DNA from: Cryobacterium breve | GTDB lineage: Bacteria > Actinomycetota > Actinomycetes > Actinomycetales > Microbacteriaceae | Direction of reading: 5' to 3' | Length of the DNA stretch: 64,000 nt | Assembly (NCBI RefSeq): GCF_004402375.1 | Contig: NZ_SOGJ01000023.1 | Coordinates: forward strand, 372,001-436,000 | Shown here: piece after piece, positions 42,388 to 52,399 of the stretch | Layout of the letters: each line of letters opens with the position of its first letter | Position numbering within the stretch: position 1 is the first letter of the stretch | Program-made: the position numbers and the translations under genes | The notes under the pieces: model-generated | What the model saw: the letters and a program-made list of their open reading frames with translations, nothing else | What the model was told of the DNA's origin: nothing | The model's database searches: none

Positions 42388-43290
42388 CTAGAAGCCGAGG
42401 CGTCCCAGCTGCTTGGGGTCCCGCTGCCATTCCTTGGCGACCTTGACCCGGAGCGAGAGGAAGACCCGCTTGCCAACGAGAGGTTCGATCTGCTTGCGCG
42501 CCCGCATGCCGACATCCTTCAACCGGCTGCCCGACTTGCCAATGATGATGCCCTTCTGGCTGTCGCGCTCGACGAACAGGTTCGCGTAGATCTCCACGAG
42601 TTCCTGGTCATCACGCTCGATGATGTCGTCGATGGTCACGGCGATCGAGTGCGGCAGCTCGTCGGTCACGCCCTCGAGCGCCGCCTCGCGGATGTACTCG
42701 GAGATGCGCGACTCGAGGCTTTCGTCGGTGACCGCGTCGGCCGGGTAGAGCGGGGCATCCGACAGAGGCAGCAGGCGCAGCAGCTCCGCGCCGAGGATGT
42801 CCAGCTGGATGCGGCTGGTCGCCGAGATCGGCACGATGGCTTCCCAGTCACGCAGCTGAGAAACCGCGAGGAGCTGGTTGGCGACACTCGTCTTGGAGGA
42901 CATGTCGATCTTGGTGACGATAGCCACCTTCTTGGCGCGCGGGTAGTTGTCGAGCTGCTCGTTGATGAACTTGTCACCCGGGCCGATCGGCTCGTTGGCT
43001 GGGATGCACAGGCCGACCACGTCCACGCCGGAGAGGGTCGACTGCACCAGGCTGTTCAGCCGTTCGCCCAGCAGGGTGCGCGGCTTGTGGATGCCCGGGG
43101 TGTCGACCAGGATCAGCTGGCCGTCCTTCTGGTGCACGATGCCGCGGATGGCGCGTCGGGTGGTCTGGGGCTTCGACGATGTGATCGCGACCTTCTCCCC
43201 CACCAGCGCGTTCGTCAGGGTGGACTTGCCCACATTGGGGCGTCCCACGAAGGACACGAACCCCGCTCGGAATCCATCTTGTTCAGTCAT
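42388..43290 (-). CDS. era: GTPase Era
   Basis: The 300-residue GTPase assists 16S rRNA maturation and 30S assembly. G-domain motifs: G1 GRPNVGKST (16-24), G3 DTPGIHKP and G4 TKID. A C-terminal KH domain follows, with GIIIGKSGSRLKDVGMRARKQIE as its RNA-binding loop. The start overlaps the CorC gene stop by 8 bases, completing the ybeY-corC-era run. Length is normal. Confidence 0.96.
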   Translation of the reverse strand: MTEQDGFRAGFVSFVGRPNVGKSTLTNALVGEKVAITSSKPQTTRRAIRGIVHQKDGQLILVDTPGIHKPRTLLGERLNSLVQSTLSGVDVVGLCIPANEPIGPGDKFINEQLDNYPRAKKVAIVTKIDMSSKTSVANQLLAVSQLRDWEAIVPISATSRIQLDILGAELLRLLPLSDAPLYPADAVTDESLESRISEYIREAALEGVTDELPHSIAVTIDDIIERDDQELVEIYANLFVERDSQKGIIIGKSGSRLKDVGMRARKQIEPLVGKRVFLSLRVKVAKEWQRDPKQLGRLGF

Positions 43291-44599
43291 GACCGTTCAC
43301 TCTCTCATCGTCCGACACTCCGAGGAATGCGTTCTGCGCGTCAATCAGCGCTTGGTCTCGTTCTACCAGCACAGTGCTGATTCGCTTGCGGCGGCCCTCG
43401 GTTCGTTCCGCGGTGAGGATCAGTCCGCTCGTCTTGGCGACAGAGCCGGCGACCGGCAACCGACCGAGCGCCTTGGCCAACAGTCCACCCACCGAGTCGA
43501 CCTCGTCGTCGTCCAGTTCAAGGTCGAACAGTTCGCCGAGTTCATCGACCGGCAACCGAGCACTCACCCGGAAACGACCGTGGCCGAGGTCTTCGACTTC
43601 CACGACGTCGCGGTCGTATTCGTCTGAGATGTCTCCCACGAGTTCCTCGATCAGGTCTTCAAGGGTGACGAGTCCGGCGATTCCACCATACTCGTCGACC
43701 ACCATGGCGAGGTGGTTCGACTCGAGCTGCATCTGCCGGAGCAGCGCGTCGGCCTTCTTAGATTCGGGCACGAAGACGGCGGGTCGTTCCAGTTCGCGCA
43801 CCGTGAGGCTCTCCACGTTCGGCGGGCGTTCGTAGACGAGGCGAGCCACATCGCGCAGGTACAGGATGCCCGTGACATCGTCGACCTCGCCGTCGATGAC
43901 CGGAACCCGAGAGAAACCCTTACTCAGGAACAGGCCCATCGCCGCACCGAGCGACGAGTCGGCTTCGACGGTCACCATGTCGGTGCGCGGGATCATGATC
44001 TCGCGCACAACGGTCTCGTTGAACTCGAAGATGGAGTGGATCAGTTCCCGATCGTCCTCCTCGAGGACGTCGAGTTCGGTGGCTTCGTCGACCATGCTGA
44101 GCAACTGGTCCTCCGACGTGAACGTGGCCAGTCGGGTGCGCCCGGGAGTGACCCGGTTGCCGAGGGCCACCAGCGCATTGGCGATCGGGCCGAGCAGCAC
44201 CCGGAGAAAGTGCACGAGGGGTGCGGTCGCGGCGACCAGTTGCACCGGATGTGCCCGGCCCACACTGCGCGGGCTGGCGCCGACGAGTACGAAGGAGACG
44301 GCCGTCATCAGGAGTGAGGACAACAGCAGCGCCAACCACAACTCAACGAACGTGGTCGCGAAGACCAGGGTGACCAGAACGGCCGCGGTGGTCTCGGCGA
44401 TGATCCGCACGAAGCTGATCGTGTTCAGGTGCGCCCCGGTGTCCGCGGCGATCGCCGTGAGAGAGCGCCTCGCCCGGGACTTCTCGGCCAGGTCCGAGAT
44501 GTCGGCCCGGGACTGAATGGTGATGGCGGAGTCCACCGCGGCCATCAGGCCGCCGAAGGCGACCAATAGGATGGCCGCCGTGAGAAACCACCCGATCAT
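43283..44599 (-). CDS. Hemolysin C/CorC family protein (DUF21-CBS-CorC_HlyC)
   Basis: The 438-residue membrane protein has a DUF21 domain with three to four helices (about 1-150), a CBS pair ([18 protein letters not shown] to the [21 protein letters not shown] region) and a C-terminal CorC_HlyC domain (about 355-425). Such proteins take part in magnesium or cobalt efflux or homeostasis. GTTATCATC-type context and ATG 44599 overlap the ybeY stop by ATGA. It belongs to the phoH-ybeY-corC-era operon. Confidence 0.9.
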   Translation of the reverse strand: MIGWFLTAAILLVAFGGLMAAVDSAITIQSRADISDLAEKSRARRSLTAIAADTGAHLNTISFVRIIAETTAAVLVTLVFATTFVELWLALLLSSLLMTAVSFVLVGASPRSVGRAHPVQLVAATAPLVHFLRVLLGPIANALVALGNRVTPGRTRLATFTSEDQLLSMVDEATELDVLEEDDRELIHSIFEFNETVVREIMIPRTDMVTVEADSSLGAAMGLFLSKGFSRVPVIDGEVDDVTGILYLRDVARLVYERPPNVESLTVRELERPAVFVPESKKADALLRQMQLESNHLAMVVDEYGGIAGLVTLEDLIEELVGDISDEYDRDVVEVEDLGHGRFRVSARLPVDELGELFDLELDDDEVDSVGGLLAKALGRLPVAGSVAKTSGLILTAERTEGRRKRISTVLVERDQALIDAQNAFLGVSDDERVNGHD

Positions 44600-45063
44600 C
44601 GGTCGCGGAGTCGTTCCTGAAGGGCGAAGCTGATCAGGATGTCGCGCTGGATGCCGAACATTTCCTTCTCTTCAGCGGGTTCCGCGTGGTCGAATCCGAG
44701 CAGATGCAGCACGCCGTGCGTGGTCAGCAGGAGAAGTTCCTCGAGGGTGCTGTGCCCGGCGGTCTCGGCCTGGCCCTGGGCAACCTGCGGGCAGAGCACG
44801 ATGTCGCCGAGGAGCCCCGGCGGGGTCAGCGCGTCTTCCGTGCCCGGGCGCAGTTCGTCCATCGGAAAGCTGAGCACGTCGGTGGGGCCCGGCTCGTCCA
44901 TCCACTGCACGTGCAGCTGTTCCATCGCGCCCTCGTCGACGAGCACGATGGCCAATTCGGCGTCGGGGTGCACGTGCATGGAGTCCAGAGCGTGGGCCGC
45001 GAGGCGCAGAATGGTTGCCTCGTCGACCGGGATGGTCGATTCGTTGTTGATTTCGATGCTCAA
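44596..45063 (-). CDS. ybeY: rRNA maturation RNase YbeY
   Basis: The 155-residue metal-dependent endoribonuclease acts in 16S rRNA 3' processing and ribosome quality control. The zinc site is the family motif [11 protein letters not shown] (H-x3-H-x5-H), preceded by DVLSFPMDE. Length fits. It overlaps both the phoH stop and the corC start by 4 bases, so all three are translationally coupled. Confidence 0.95.
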   Translation of the reverse strand: MSIEINNESTIPVDEATILRLAAHALDSMHVHPDAELAIVLVDEGAMEQLHVQWMDEPGPTDVLSFPMDELRPGTEDALTPPGLLGDIVLCPQVAQGQAETAGHSTLEELLLLTTHGVLHLLGFDHAEPAEEKEMFGIQRDILISFALQERLRDR

Positions 45064-46157
45064 GAGGATCTCCGTTTCGGAAGGCGTTCGCGGGGAGTGT
45101 TGGGGCGGCCGGGACCGCGACCTGCGAAATCGCGTGCCTGGTCGCTTTCGTAGCGGTCGGCCTGCTTCTGTGCGTCGTACTCGGTCCAGGCGTCGACGAT
45201 GCGGCCCACGAGGGAGTGCCGAACGACGTCGGCACTGGTCAGACGCACGAAACGGATGTCGTCGACCTTGTCGAGCACCCGGCCCACCAAGCGCAGCCCA
45301 CTGGAGCTGGCCGGCAAGTCGATCTGAGTGATGTCCCCGGTGACGACCATCTTCGAACCGAACCCGAGCCGAGTGAGGAACATCTTCATCTGCTCGGGTG
45401 TGGTGTTCTGCGCCTCGTCGAGCACAACGAAGGAGGAATTCAGCGTGCGGCCGCGCATATACGCGAGCGGCGCCACTTCGATGGTTCCGGCAGCAAGCAG
45501 TTTGGGCACGAGCTCGGGGTCCATCATCTCGTTGAGGGCGTCGTAGAGCGGGCGAAGGTACGGGTCGATCTTCTCGGTCAGGCTACCCGGCAGGAAGCCG
45601 AGGCGTTCCCCGGCCTCGACGGCCGGACGGGTGAGAATGATGCGTTCGACCTCTTTACGCTGTAGCGCCTGCACGGCCTTCGCCATCGCCAAATAGGTCT
45701 TGCCCGTTCCGGCCGGTCCGATGCCGAACACGATGGTGTCGGTGTCGATGGCGTCGACGTACTCCTTCTGCCCGAGGGTCTTGGCACGGATGCTCTTGCC
45801 GCGGGAGCTGAGGATGGCCGGGCCGAGGCGTTCGGACGGGCTTGTGGAACTGTCCTCGTGCAGCATCCGGGCTGACGTGCTCACCTCGGATTCGGCGAGG
45901 TCGCGGCCGCCGCGCACCACCAGCAGGAGCTCCTCGATAAGACGGCGCGCCGCCTCGACCTGGTCGGTCGCTCCGGTGAGGGTGATCTCGTTGCCGCGCA
46001 CGTGAACGCTGACGCCCGGATGTTCCTTCTCAACGGTGGTCAGTAGCCGGTCGTCGGCGCCGAGCAGGCGCACCATGGCGACGCCGTCGACCGTGATGCG
46101 CGCCTCGGTCTGGCCGAAGTCACTCGAGCCGGGGAGCTGCGACTCAGCGGAAACCAA
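45060..46157 (-). CDS. PhoH family ATPase
   Basis: The 365-residue protein has an N-terminal KH-like segment ([27 protein letters not shown]) and the PhoH ATPase domain with Walker [25 protein letters not shown], Walker [12 protein letters not shown] and GDITQIDLP. PhoH-like proteins are thought to be RNA-related ATPases that act with YbeY. TTG 46157 is chosen because AGGAGGG lies 7 bases upstream and the longer frame overlaps the HIT gene deeply. It overlaps the HIT gene by 14 bases. Confidence 0.88.
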   Translation of the reverse strand: MVSAESQLPGSSDFGQTEARITVDGVAMVRLLGADDRLLTTVEKEHPGVSVHVRGNEITLTGATDQVEAARRLIEELLLVVRGGRDLAESEVSTSARMLHEDSSTSPSERLGPAILSSRGKSIRAKTLGQKEYVDAIDTDTIVFGIGPAGTGKTYLAMAKAVQALQRKEVERIILTRPAVEAGERLGFLPGSLTEKIDPYLRPLYDALNEMMDPELVPKLLAAGTIEVAPLAYMRGRTLNSSFVVLDEAQNTTPEQMKMFLTRLGFGSKMVVTGDITQIDLPASSSGLRLVGRVLDKVDDIRFVRLTSADVVRHSLVGRIVDAWTEYDAQKQADRYESDQARDFAGRGPGRPNTPRERLPKRRSS

Positions 46158-46518
46158 GGGTGCCCTCCTCGAGTGGGCCGCCGGCGCCCTGCGGAGCGAG
46201 CAGGTGCGCGTGCACGTGGAAGACTGTCTGGCCGACGGTTTCTCCGGTGTTGAAGACGAGACGGAACTGGCCGTTCGATAGTGTGGCGGCAAGGCCGCTG
46301 GCCACGGCGACCAGTTCGGCCAGCAGGTCGGGGTCCCCGGCCGCGAGCTCGACCACATTTGCGTACTCGGAAGTCTTCGGCGTGATCACCACGTGCACGG
46401 GGGCTTGAGGGGCGATGTCGTTGAAGGCGATCACACGGTCGGTTTCGGCGACAATGGTCGCCGGAATCTCCCGCGCGGCGATGCGGCTGAAGATGGACGG
46501 TTCTCCGGTGGAAGGCAT
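46144..46518 (-). CDS. HIT family nucleotide hydrolase/transferase
   Basis: The 124-residue protein is a HINT-type histidine triad protein: IFSRIAAREIPATIVAETDRVIAFNDIAPQAPVHVVITPK and the triad FHVHAHLLAP. Such enzymes hydrolyse adenosine phosphoramidates or aminoacyl-adenylates. Length is typical for HINT. It lies between rsmE and phoH; its 3' end encodes the ribosome-binding site for phoH. Confidence 0.93.
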   Translation of the reverse strand: MPSTGEPSIFSRIAAREIPATIVAETDRVIAFNDIAPQAPVHVVITPKTSEYANVVELAAGDPDLLAELVAVASGLAATLSNGQFRLVFNTGETVGQTVFHVHAHLLAPQGAGGPLEEGTLGFR

Positions 46519-46538
46519 ATCTCTATCTTAAGCGCGCG

Positions 46539-47279
46539 TTACCAGCGGCCGAGCGTGGTGTTCAGGATGGACAGGGCGGCAGGTCCGGCGGTGGACGTGC
46601 GCAGCACATTGTCGCCGAGCCGCACTCGGGTGGCGCCGGCCTGCTCGAGCAGGGTGAGCTCGGCCGGGGAGATGCCGCCCTCGGGGCCGACGACGAGCAG
46701 GATCTCCCTGTCGTCGGTGGGAGCGGCCTGCGACGTGAGACGCTCCGTCGCTGTGGGCTCCAACAGCAGCATCCGGCTCGCGCCGGCCAGGGCCGCCAGC
46801 GTCTTCGTGCCGGTCAGTTCGCCGACGGTGGGCAGCCAGGCGCGAATCGACTGCTTGGACGCCTCGCGCACGATGCTGGACCAACGGTCCCGGCCCTTCT
46901 GGACTTTGGCGCCTTCCCATCGGGTCACCGACCGGGCTGCCGCCCAGGGAATGACCCCGTCGATGCCGAGTTCGGTGGCGGCCTGCACGGCAAGTTCGTC
47001 CCGGTCACCCTTGGCGAGTGCCTGAACGAGACGGATGCGCGGGGTCAGCAGCGCCGTCACGGCTACCGCATCCACCCGCAGGGTGAGTTGGGCGGCCTCC
47101 GCGCCGATCACGGTGGCCGTCAGCATCAGCCCGGCACCGTTCCCGATCTTCAGGTGTTCGCCGGGCCGCACGCGGCTGACCGTGACCGCATGCCGGGCTT
47201 CAGCCCCGCCGACCGTGACGAGCGATCCGGCGACGCAGTCGGCAGCCAGGAGCGTTTCATCGATGAAGAAATGTGCCAT
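46539..47279 (-). CDS. rsmE: 16S rRNA (uracil1498-N3)-methyltransferase
   Basis: The 246-residue SPOUT-class methyltransferase modifies U1498 of 16S rRNA. It has an N-terminal PUA-like domain (HAVTVSRVRPGEHLKIGNG) and the C-terminal trefoil-knot SAM site LLVVGPEGGISPAELTLLEQAG followed by RLGDNVLRTSTAGPAAL. Length fits. It starts 6 bases after dnaJ, as often seen in actinobacteria and firmicutes. Confidence 0.94.
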   Translation of the reverse strand: MAHFFIDETLLAADCVAGSLVTVGGAEARHAVTVSRVRPGEHLKIGNGAGLMLTATVIGAEAAQLTLRVDAVAVTALLTPRIRLVQALAKGDRDELAVQAATELGIDGVIPWAAARSVTRWEGAKVQKGRDRWSSIVREASKQSIRAWLPTVGELTGTKTLAALAGASRMLLLEPTATERLTSQAAPTDDREILLVVGPEGGISPAELTLLEQAGATRVRLGDNVLRTSTAGPAALSILNTTLGRW

Positions 47280-47285
47280 GGAGGA

Positions 47286-48401
47286 CTAGCCGCGGAATCG
47301 ATCGCGCAGCTTCGCGAACAGTCCCTGCTGGAAGGCGCTGAGCGCGGGTGCCGGGGCCTTGTGGCGGGCGGCGAAGGCTTCGATAAGCTCACGCTCCTTA
47401 TGGTCGAGCCGCGTGGGCGTGGCCACGTGTACGCCGATCTTGAGATCGCCGCGGCCGTTCCCACGCAGACGGGTGACGCCGCGCTCCTTGACCGTGATGA
47501 CCTCGGCGCTCTGCGTGCCGACCTTGATCTCCACGTCGATGTCGCCGTCGAGGGCCTTCACTGTGGCGGTCGTGCCAAGGATCGCATCCGTCATAGGCAC
47601 CTCGAGGGTGCAGAGAAGGTCATCACCGTCGCGGCTGAAAACGTCGTGGTGGCGCACCTTCATCTCGAGGTAGAGGTCGCCGTTGGGACCGCCGGCGGGG
47701 CCGGCCTCGCCACTGCCGGGCATCTGCAGGCGCAGACCGGTGTCGACGCCCGCGGGGATGTCGACCGGTACCGAGCGGCGTGCGCGCACGCGACCCTGGC
47801 CCTGGCAGGTGACGCAGGGGGTGGCGATGACGGTGCCGTAGCCGCGGCAGGAACCGCAGGGGCTGGAGGTCATCACGTTGCCCAGCAACGACCGGACGGC
47901 TCGCTGGATGTTGCCGGTTCCGTGGCAGATGTCGCAGGTGACGGGCGCGGTGCCCGGCTGGCAGCAGGTTCCATTGCAGGTGGTGCAGACGATGGCCGTA
48001 TCGACCTCGAGGTCGCGGTGCGTGCCGAAGATGATCTCATCGAGATCGAGTTCGACCCGGATCAGGGCGTCCTGTCCGCGCTCCCGGCGGGACCGAGGCC
48101 CGCGGGACGATCCCCCGCCGCCGAAGAAGGTCTCGAAGATGTCGCCGAAGTTGCCGAAGTTGCCGTCGAAGCCGGCACCCCCGCCGCCCGAGCGGCCGTT
48201 GCCGCCGCGGTCGTAGTTGTCGCGCTGCTTGGCGTCGCTCAGCACGTCGTAGGCGTGCGTTACCGATTTGAAGCGCTCGGATGCATCCGCCCCAGGGTTG
48301 ACGTCGGGGTGGAGCTGCCGGGCGAGCTTGCGATACGCCTTCTTGATCTCGTCGGTCGAGGCGTCGCGCGCGACGCCGAGTACTTCGTAATGGTCAGCCA
48401 A
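47286..48401 (-). CDS. dnaJ: Chaperone protein DnaJ (DnaJ2 type)
   Basis: The 371-residue cochaperone has a J-domain with HPD at 31-33, a Gly/Phe-rich linker (about 65-100), a zinc-finger region with four CxxC modules (CTTC, CDIC, CGSC, CVTC) and C-terminal substrate-binding domains. It stimulates DnaK ATPase. TTG 48401 gives [10 protein letters not shown] as the natural N terminus, with AGGAGAG upstream. It lies 66 bases after hrcA and shares its CIRCE-controlled promoter. Confidence 0.94.
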   Translation of the reverse strand: MADHYEVLGVARDASTDEIKKAYRKLARQLHPDVNPGADASERFKSVTHAYDVLSDAKQRDNYDRGGNGRSGGGGAGFDGNFGNFGDIFETFFGGGGSSRGPRSRRERGQDALIRVELDLDEIIFGTHRDLEVDTAIVCTTCNGTCCQPGTAPVTCDICHGTGNIQRAVRSLLGNVMTSSPCGSCRGYGTVIATPCVTCQGQGRVRARRSVPVDIPAGVDTGLRLQMPGSGEAGPAGGPNGDLYLEMKVRHHDVFSRDGDDLLCTLEVPMTDAILGTTATVKALDGDIDVEIKVGTQSAEVITVKERGVTRLRGNGRGDLKIGVHVATPTRLDHKERELIEAFAARHKAPAPALSAFQQGLFAKLRDRFRG

Positions 48402-48467
48402 AGCTGGCTCTCCTAGGTGTGTTCTGAAATGTGGTGGCGCCACGGCCACTGGGGCCGGTGGTTCTGG

Positions 48468-49490
48468 TCAATTCTCGCCGAGGAGGCGTGAAAGGTAGCG
48501 GGCGACCGCACGAACGGCCGCCATGTTATTCGAGTAGTCCATGCGGGTGGGGCCGAGCACGCCGAGGCGGGCCAGGTTGCCTCCCTGGGAGGAGTACCCG
48601 CTGGTGAGCACCGAGGTCTCGGCCAGCCCGAAGGGGGCATTCTCCCGGCCGATGCTGACGGAGACGCCGTGCTGGTCGGAAGCCATCTCACCGAACAGTC
48701 GCAGAAGCACGACCTGTTCTTCGATGGCCTCGAGCACCGGGAATATGCTGCCGGTGAAGTCTTCCTCTGTGCGCACGAGGTTGGCGGCGCCGGCCATGAC
48801 GAGGCGGTCCTGTCGGTTCGCGCCGACCTGGTCCCTCAGGGTGCCGGCGATCAGGTCAACGGTCTCCTGCTGCTCGAACGGTCCCGTGCCGGCGGTATCG
48901 CTCAGCGCGCTCGCGGCCTCGGACATGGCGAGCCCGACGAGTGCGGAATTGAGCCGGGACCGCAGTTCGATCAGAACGGGTTCACCCAGCGGACGGGGCA
49001 GGTCGACGACGCGCTGCTCGACCCGTCCGGCGTCCGTGATCAGCACGGAGAGGAGGCGCGTGTCGGACAACGGAACGAGTTCGATGTGGCGCACCTTCGC
49101 GCGGGACAGCGAGGGGTACTGCACCAGGGCCACCTGGTGGGTGAGCTGGGAGAGCAGCCGGACGCTGCGGGCCAGCACCTCGTCGAGGTCGGCCGACTGG
49201 CCGAGGAAGGTCTCGATCGCCTGGCGTTGGGCGACGGACAGCGGTCGCAGATCGGCGAGGTGATCGACGAAGAGGCGGTAGCCCTTGTCGGTCGGGATCC
49301 GGCCCGACGAGGTGTGCGGCGCCGCGATCAGCTCTTCCTCTTCGAGCAGAGCCATGTCGTTGCGGATGGTGGCCGCCGAGACACCGAAGGAATGCCGGTC
49401 GACGATCGACTTGGAACCGACGGGCTCGCGGGAAGCGACGTAGTCCTGAACGATCACCCGCAGGACTTCGAGACTGCGATCGGACACCAT
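48468..49490 (-). CDS. hrcA: Heat-inducible transcription repressor HrcA
   Basis: The 340-residue repressor has an N-terminal winged helix (SLEVLRVIVQDYVASREPVGSKSIV and VSAATIRNDMALLEEEELI) and the HrcA GAF-like and insertion domains. It binds CIRCE and is kept active by GroE. ATG 49490 is chosen over the open frame to 49556, since the longer frame would run into the CIRCE-like site. It heads the hrcA-dnaJ-rsmE-HIT-phoH-ybeY-corC-era run. Confidence 0.95.
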   Translation of the reverse strand: MVSDRSLEVLRVIVQDYVASREPVGSKSIVDRHSFGVSAATIRNDMALLEEEELIAAPHTSSGRIPTDKGYRLFVDHLADLRPLSVAQRQAIETFLGQSADLDEVLARSVRLLSQLTHQVALVQYPSLSRAKVRHIELVPLSDTRLLSVLITDAGRVEQRVVDLPRPLGEPVLIELRSRLNSALVGLAMSEAASALSDTAGTGPFEQQETVDLIAGTLRDQVGANRQDRLVMAGAANLVRTEEDFTGSIFPVLEAIEEQVVLLRLFGEMASDQHGVSVSIGRENAPFGLAETSVLTSGYSSQGGNLARLGVLGPTRMDYSNNMAAVRAVARYLSRLLGEN

Positions 49491-49529
49491 GATTCTCGCC
49501 TCCTCCGTCCGTCGTGAGTGCGTCACCGG

Positions 49530-49556
49530 TTGGCACTCGAAGTATGTGACTGCCAA
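49530..49556. promoter_or_regulatory. CIRCE-like operator upstream of hrcA
   Basis: TTGGCACTC, nine bases, then GACTGCCAA matches the CIRCE pattern TTAGCACTC-N9-GAGTGCTAA, with one mismatch between its own arms. It lies 40 bases upstream of hrcA. A TATGAT on the - strand at 49556-49561 is a good -10 box overlapping its end, so HrcA binding would block the promoter or the early transcript. Confidence 0.8.
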
Positions 49557-49656
49557 TCATACCGCGACCGGTTGAGGTTCCCCATTGCTCGCCGTTGTTT
49601 TGGAGCAGTAGCTTAGTTGTATAGCACCCCTCCTCTGTGCACTGAAAGGCACGATC

Positions 49657-50103
49657 ATGAGCAATTTCTCCGGTCCCGGATCCGACGATCCGAATCAGGG
49701 TCAACGACCGCCGCAGCCGCCTTATCAGCCGGCGGCCCCAGGGCCCTCGGCGCCCTTGTCCGAGGCGGCGGACCGCCAGTGGGCGTCCCTGGCCCATCTC
49801 GGCGGGATCCTGATGTTCGCGCCCGCGCTGGTGCTGTGGCTGATGTTCAAGGATCGCGGTCCTCTGACCAACGTCGAGGCGAAAGAGGCGCTCAACTTCC
49901 AGATCACGCTCCTGATCGGCTATGTCGGCGTCAACATCGTTTCGACGATCATCGGTTTTCTCACGTTCGGCATCGGCGGCGTGCTCGGCGGCCTTGGCTG
50001 GGTGCTGTACATCGTCGGCGTGGTCTTCTCGGTGCTCGGCTACCTCCAGGCCAAGGACGGGAACCACTACCGGTACCCGTTCGCGCTGCGCCTGATCAGC
50101 TAG
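49657..50103 (+). CDS. DUF4870 domain membrane protein
   Basis: The 148-residue protein has a Pro/Gln-rich N-terminal tail (about 1-35), then a DUF4870 (TIC20-like) domain: QWASLAHLGGILMF, FKDRGPLTNVEAKEALNFQIT, and three to four helices in total, ending YPFALRLIS. The function of DUF4870 proteins is unknown. It is divergent from hrcA and 38 bases upstream of a second DUF4870 gene, so the two are a tandem paralogue pair. Confidence 0.88.
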   Translation: MSNFSGPGSDDPNQGQRPPQPPYQPAAPGPSAPLSEAADRQWASLAHLGGILMFAPALVLWLMFKDRGPLTNVEAKEALNFQITLLIGYVGVNIVSTIIGFLTFGIGGVLGGLGWVLYIVGVVFSVLGYLQAKDGNHYRYPFALRLIS

Positions 50104-50141
50104 CCCCCCGACACGAAATTTTTCACCCAGAAGGAGCACAC

Positions 50142-50516
50142 ATGTCTAATTCCACCCCACCGCCGGCCAATGCCTACTCCGCCCCGGCGCCGTTGAGTCC
50201 GTCCGACGAGAAGCTGTGGGCCACATTGATCCACATTGGCGGGATTGTTTTCTCGTTCTTGCCGGCCCTGATCGGCTACGTCGTGCTCAAGGACCGCGGC
50301 CCGTTCATCCGGGCGCACACCGCGGCCGCACTGAACTTCCAGCTCACCCTGCTGATCGCGTACGTTGTCGGCGGGGTCCTGATCATCGTCTTCGTCGGCT
50401 TCCTGATCCTGACGGCCGCATCTGTGCTGGCGATCGTGTTCAGCATCATGGCTGCACTGGCCGCGAACCGTGGCGAGTACTACACGTATCCACTCACGAT
50501 CAAGTTCGTCAACTAG
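50142..50516 (+). CDS. DUF4870 domain membrane protein (tandem paralogue)
   Basis: The 124-residue protein shares the DUF4870 pattern with its neighbour: LWATLIHIGGIVFSF, LKDRGPFIRAHTAAALNFQLT, a Gly/Val/Ile-rich central helix and a YPLTIKFVN end. The N-terminal tail is shorter (about 20 residues). A strong ribosome-binding site AAGGAG precedes ATG 50142. Its stop abuts the stop of hemW on the other strand with no gap. Confidence 0.88.
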   Translation: MSNSTPPPANAYSAPAPLSPSDEKLWATLIHIGGIVFSFLPALIGYVVLKDRGPFIRAHTAAALNFQLTLLIAYVVGGVLIIVFVGFLILTAASVLAIVFSIMAALAANRGEYYTYPLTIKFVN

Positions 50517-51743
50517 TCAGTCGGCGAGCAGGCGCCGCACGACGGCATCCGCCAGAAGGCGTCCTCTTCGGGTCAGCTCGATCGAACCGGAGAGGGCGGC
50601 TCGTGCGTCGATGAGCTCGTCGGCGATCAGGCCGGCGACCTCTCGGCGGCCGAGCGGGCTGAGCGAGTCGACGGGGATGCCCTCGCGGATGCGGGTGAGC
50701 AGCAGCACTCGCTCCACCTCCTGGGTGGCCGCGTCGAGGGTCTCTCGTCCGGCGGCCGGAGAAATTCCGTCGCGGATGCGATCGCCGTACGCCGACGGGT
50801 GCTTGACGTTCCACCAGCGAACCCCACCGATGTGGCTATGCGCCCCGGGCCCAACGCCCCACCAGTCCTGGCTTCGCCAGTAAGCGAGGTTGTGGCGGGA
50901 GCGGTGCACGTCATCCGTTGCCCAGTTGCTCACCTCGTACCAGCCGTAACCCGCCTGCGACAGCAGGTCGTCGGCCAGCTCGTAGAACTCCGCCTGCACA
51001 TCGTCGTCGACAGGGGCCAGCTCGCCACGCTTGATTTGTCGGGCCAATTTGGTGCCCTCCTCGACGATGAGCGAGTAGGCACTGATGTGCGTCGGGGCCT
51101 GCCGGATGGCGTGCTCGAGACTGGTGCGCCAATCGGCCAGGGTCTCCCCCGGTGTGCCGTAGATCAGGTCGAGGGACACGTCGAGGCCGGCCTCGCGCGC
51201 CCACTGCACCACCAACGGAACGCGCTCGGGGTCGTGGGTGCGTTCCAGGGTCGCGAGCACGCTCGGTACCGCGGACTGCATGCCGAAGGACACCCGGGTG
51301 AAGCCGGACTCGGCGAGGCGGCCGAGGTACGCGGCGTCGACAGAGTCGGGATTGGCCTCTGTGGTCACCTCAGCGCCGGGGACCAGCCCCCAAGTGGAAC
51401 GCACGGCGTGCAGCATCCGCACCAGGTCGCCGGCCGGAAGCAGGGTGGGTGTGCCCCCGCCGCAGAAGACAGTCGCCACCTTGCGCGGGGGCACACCGGA
51501 CAGCGAGAGGATGCGACCGGCCGCCTCGACCTCGCTGATCGCCTGGCCCGCGTAGTCGTGTTGGGACGCGCCGCGCAACTCGGTGGCGGTATAGGTGTTG
51601 AAGTCGCAGTACCCGCACCGCACGCGGCAGAACGGCACGTGCAGGTAGACGCCGAAGTCACGCTCATGAGCTCCGACCGCTGCCGACGCCGGCAGCAGGC
51701 CGTCGCTGGGTGCGGGATCGCCGACGGGAAGGGCACTGCCCAC
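50517..51743 (-). CDS. hemW: Radical SAM heme chaperone HemW
   Basis: The 408-residue radical SAM protein has the cluster motif C39-x3-C43-x2-C46 in VYLHVPFCRVRCGYCDF, the GGGTP motif (FCGGGTPTLL) and a HemN C-terminal domain (about 290-400). HemW-type proteins carry heme and were once annotated as oxygen-independent coproporphyrinogen oxidase. GTG 51743 is the start. It is 4 bases downstream of the DUF1990 gene in the lepA-DUF1990-hemW run. Confidence 0.93.
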   Translation of the reverse strand: MGSALPVGDPAPSDGLLPASAAVGAHERDFGVYLHVPFCRVRCGYCDFNTYTATELRGASQHDYAGQAISEVEAAGRILSLSGVPPRKVATVFCGGGTPTLLPAGDLVRMLHAVRSTWGLVPGAEVTTEANPDSVDAAYLGRLAESGFTRVSFGMQSAVPSVLATLERTHDPERVPLVVQWAREAGLDVSLDLIYGTPGETLADWRTSLEHAIRQAPTHISAYSLIVEEGTKLARQIKRGELAPVDDDVQAEFYELADDLLSQAGYGWYEVSNWATDDVHRSRHNLAYWRSQDWWGVGPGAHSHIGGVRWWNVKHPSAYGDRIRDGISPAAGRETLDAATQEVERVLLLTRIREGIPVDSLSPLGRREVAGLIADELIDARAALSGSIELTRRGRLLADAVVRRLLAD

Positions 51744-51747
51744 CCGC

Positions 51748-52395
51748 TTAGACCGCGCCGATCGGGTGCAGAGCGCGCAGGTACCGGGCGGTCATTTTGG
51801 CCTGCTGCCGCCGAACGAGCGGCCAGCCGAGGCGGTAGACCCAGGTGCTGGGCCGCGAGAAGGCGCGGATGGTGAGCCAGACCGAGTCGTCCTCGCGCTT
51901 ATCGACCACGAAGGATTCTTCGCCGCTGGCCGGATGCCCGGCCATGGTGCCGTAGGCGAACCCGACGCGGTCGGGCTCATCGATCACGTAGACCACGCGC
52001 ACGGGGGCGTCGATGGTGAACGGCCCGAACTTGGTCGTGAGGTGCGCGGACATGCCGTTCACGATGTACGGCGTGCCGTCCTCGGCAAAGGTAGCCTCGT
52101 CCGGCGCCGCCTTCTGGTCGCGGGCGGCGTGGCCGTCGGCGTCGAAGACGAGACCCGTGTACTGCTGGCCAGTGCCGTCCAGCAGGTCGGTGACGGTCAT
52201 GCCGCTGCCGCGCTGCACACCCCAGGTCATCAGTGACTTCGAGGCAAGCTGGAAACGCTCGTCACCGCTGCCGAGGCGCACGGCGCGCTCGATGGGCCGG
52301 TAGCCCTTGGGTGGGTACCGGAGCAGGTCGGGGGCGAGGGTGCCGCCGATGGATGCGTAGGTGACGGCGGTATCCGTGAAGGTGGAGCGGCGCAT
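51748..52395 (-). CDS. DUF1990 family protein
   Basis: The 215-residue protein has the DUF1990 signature: YASIGGTL near the N terminus, PKGYRPIERAVRLGSGDERFQLA, then PVRVVYVIDEPDRVGFAYGTMAGHPASGEESFVV and a C-terminal RAFSRPSTWVYRL. Function is unknown; distant START-like folds have been suggested for such proteins. It sits between lepA and hemW with 4-base gaps on both sides, so it is part of that operon. Confidence 0.88.
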   Translation of the reverse strand: MRRSTFTDTAVTYASIGGTLAPDLLRYPPKGYRPIERAVRLGSGDERFQLASKSLMTWGVQRGSGMTVTDLLDGTGQQYTGLVFDADGHAARDQKAAPDEATFAEDGTPYIVNGMSAHLTTKFGPFTIDAPVRVVYVIDEPDRVGFAYGTMAGHPASGEESFVVDKREDDSVWLTIRAFSRPSTWVYRLGWPLVRRQQAKMTARYLRALHPIGAV

Positions 52396-52399
52396 CCGT

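Noticed and set aside
47088-48416. 442-codon open frame on the + strand
   Set aside because: It runs antisense through rsmE and dnaJ, both of which have complete family motifs.
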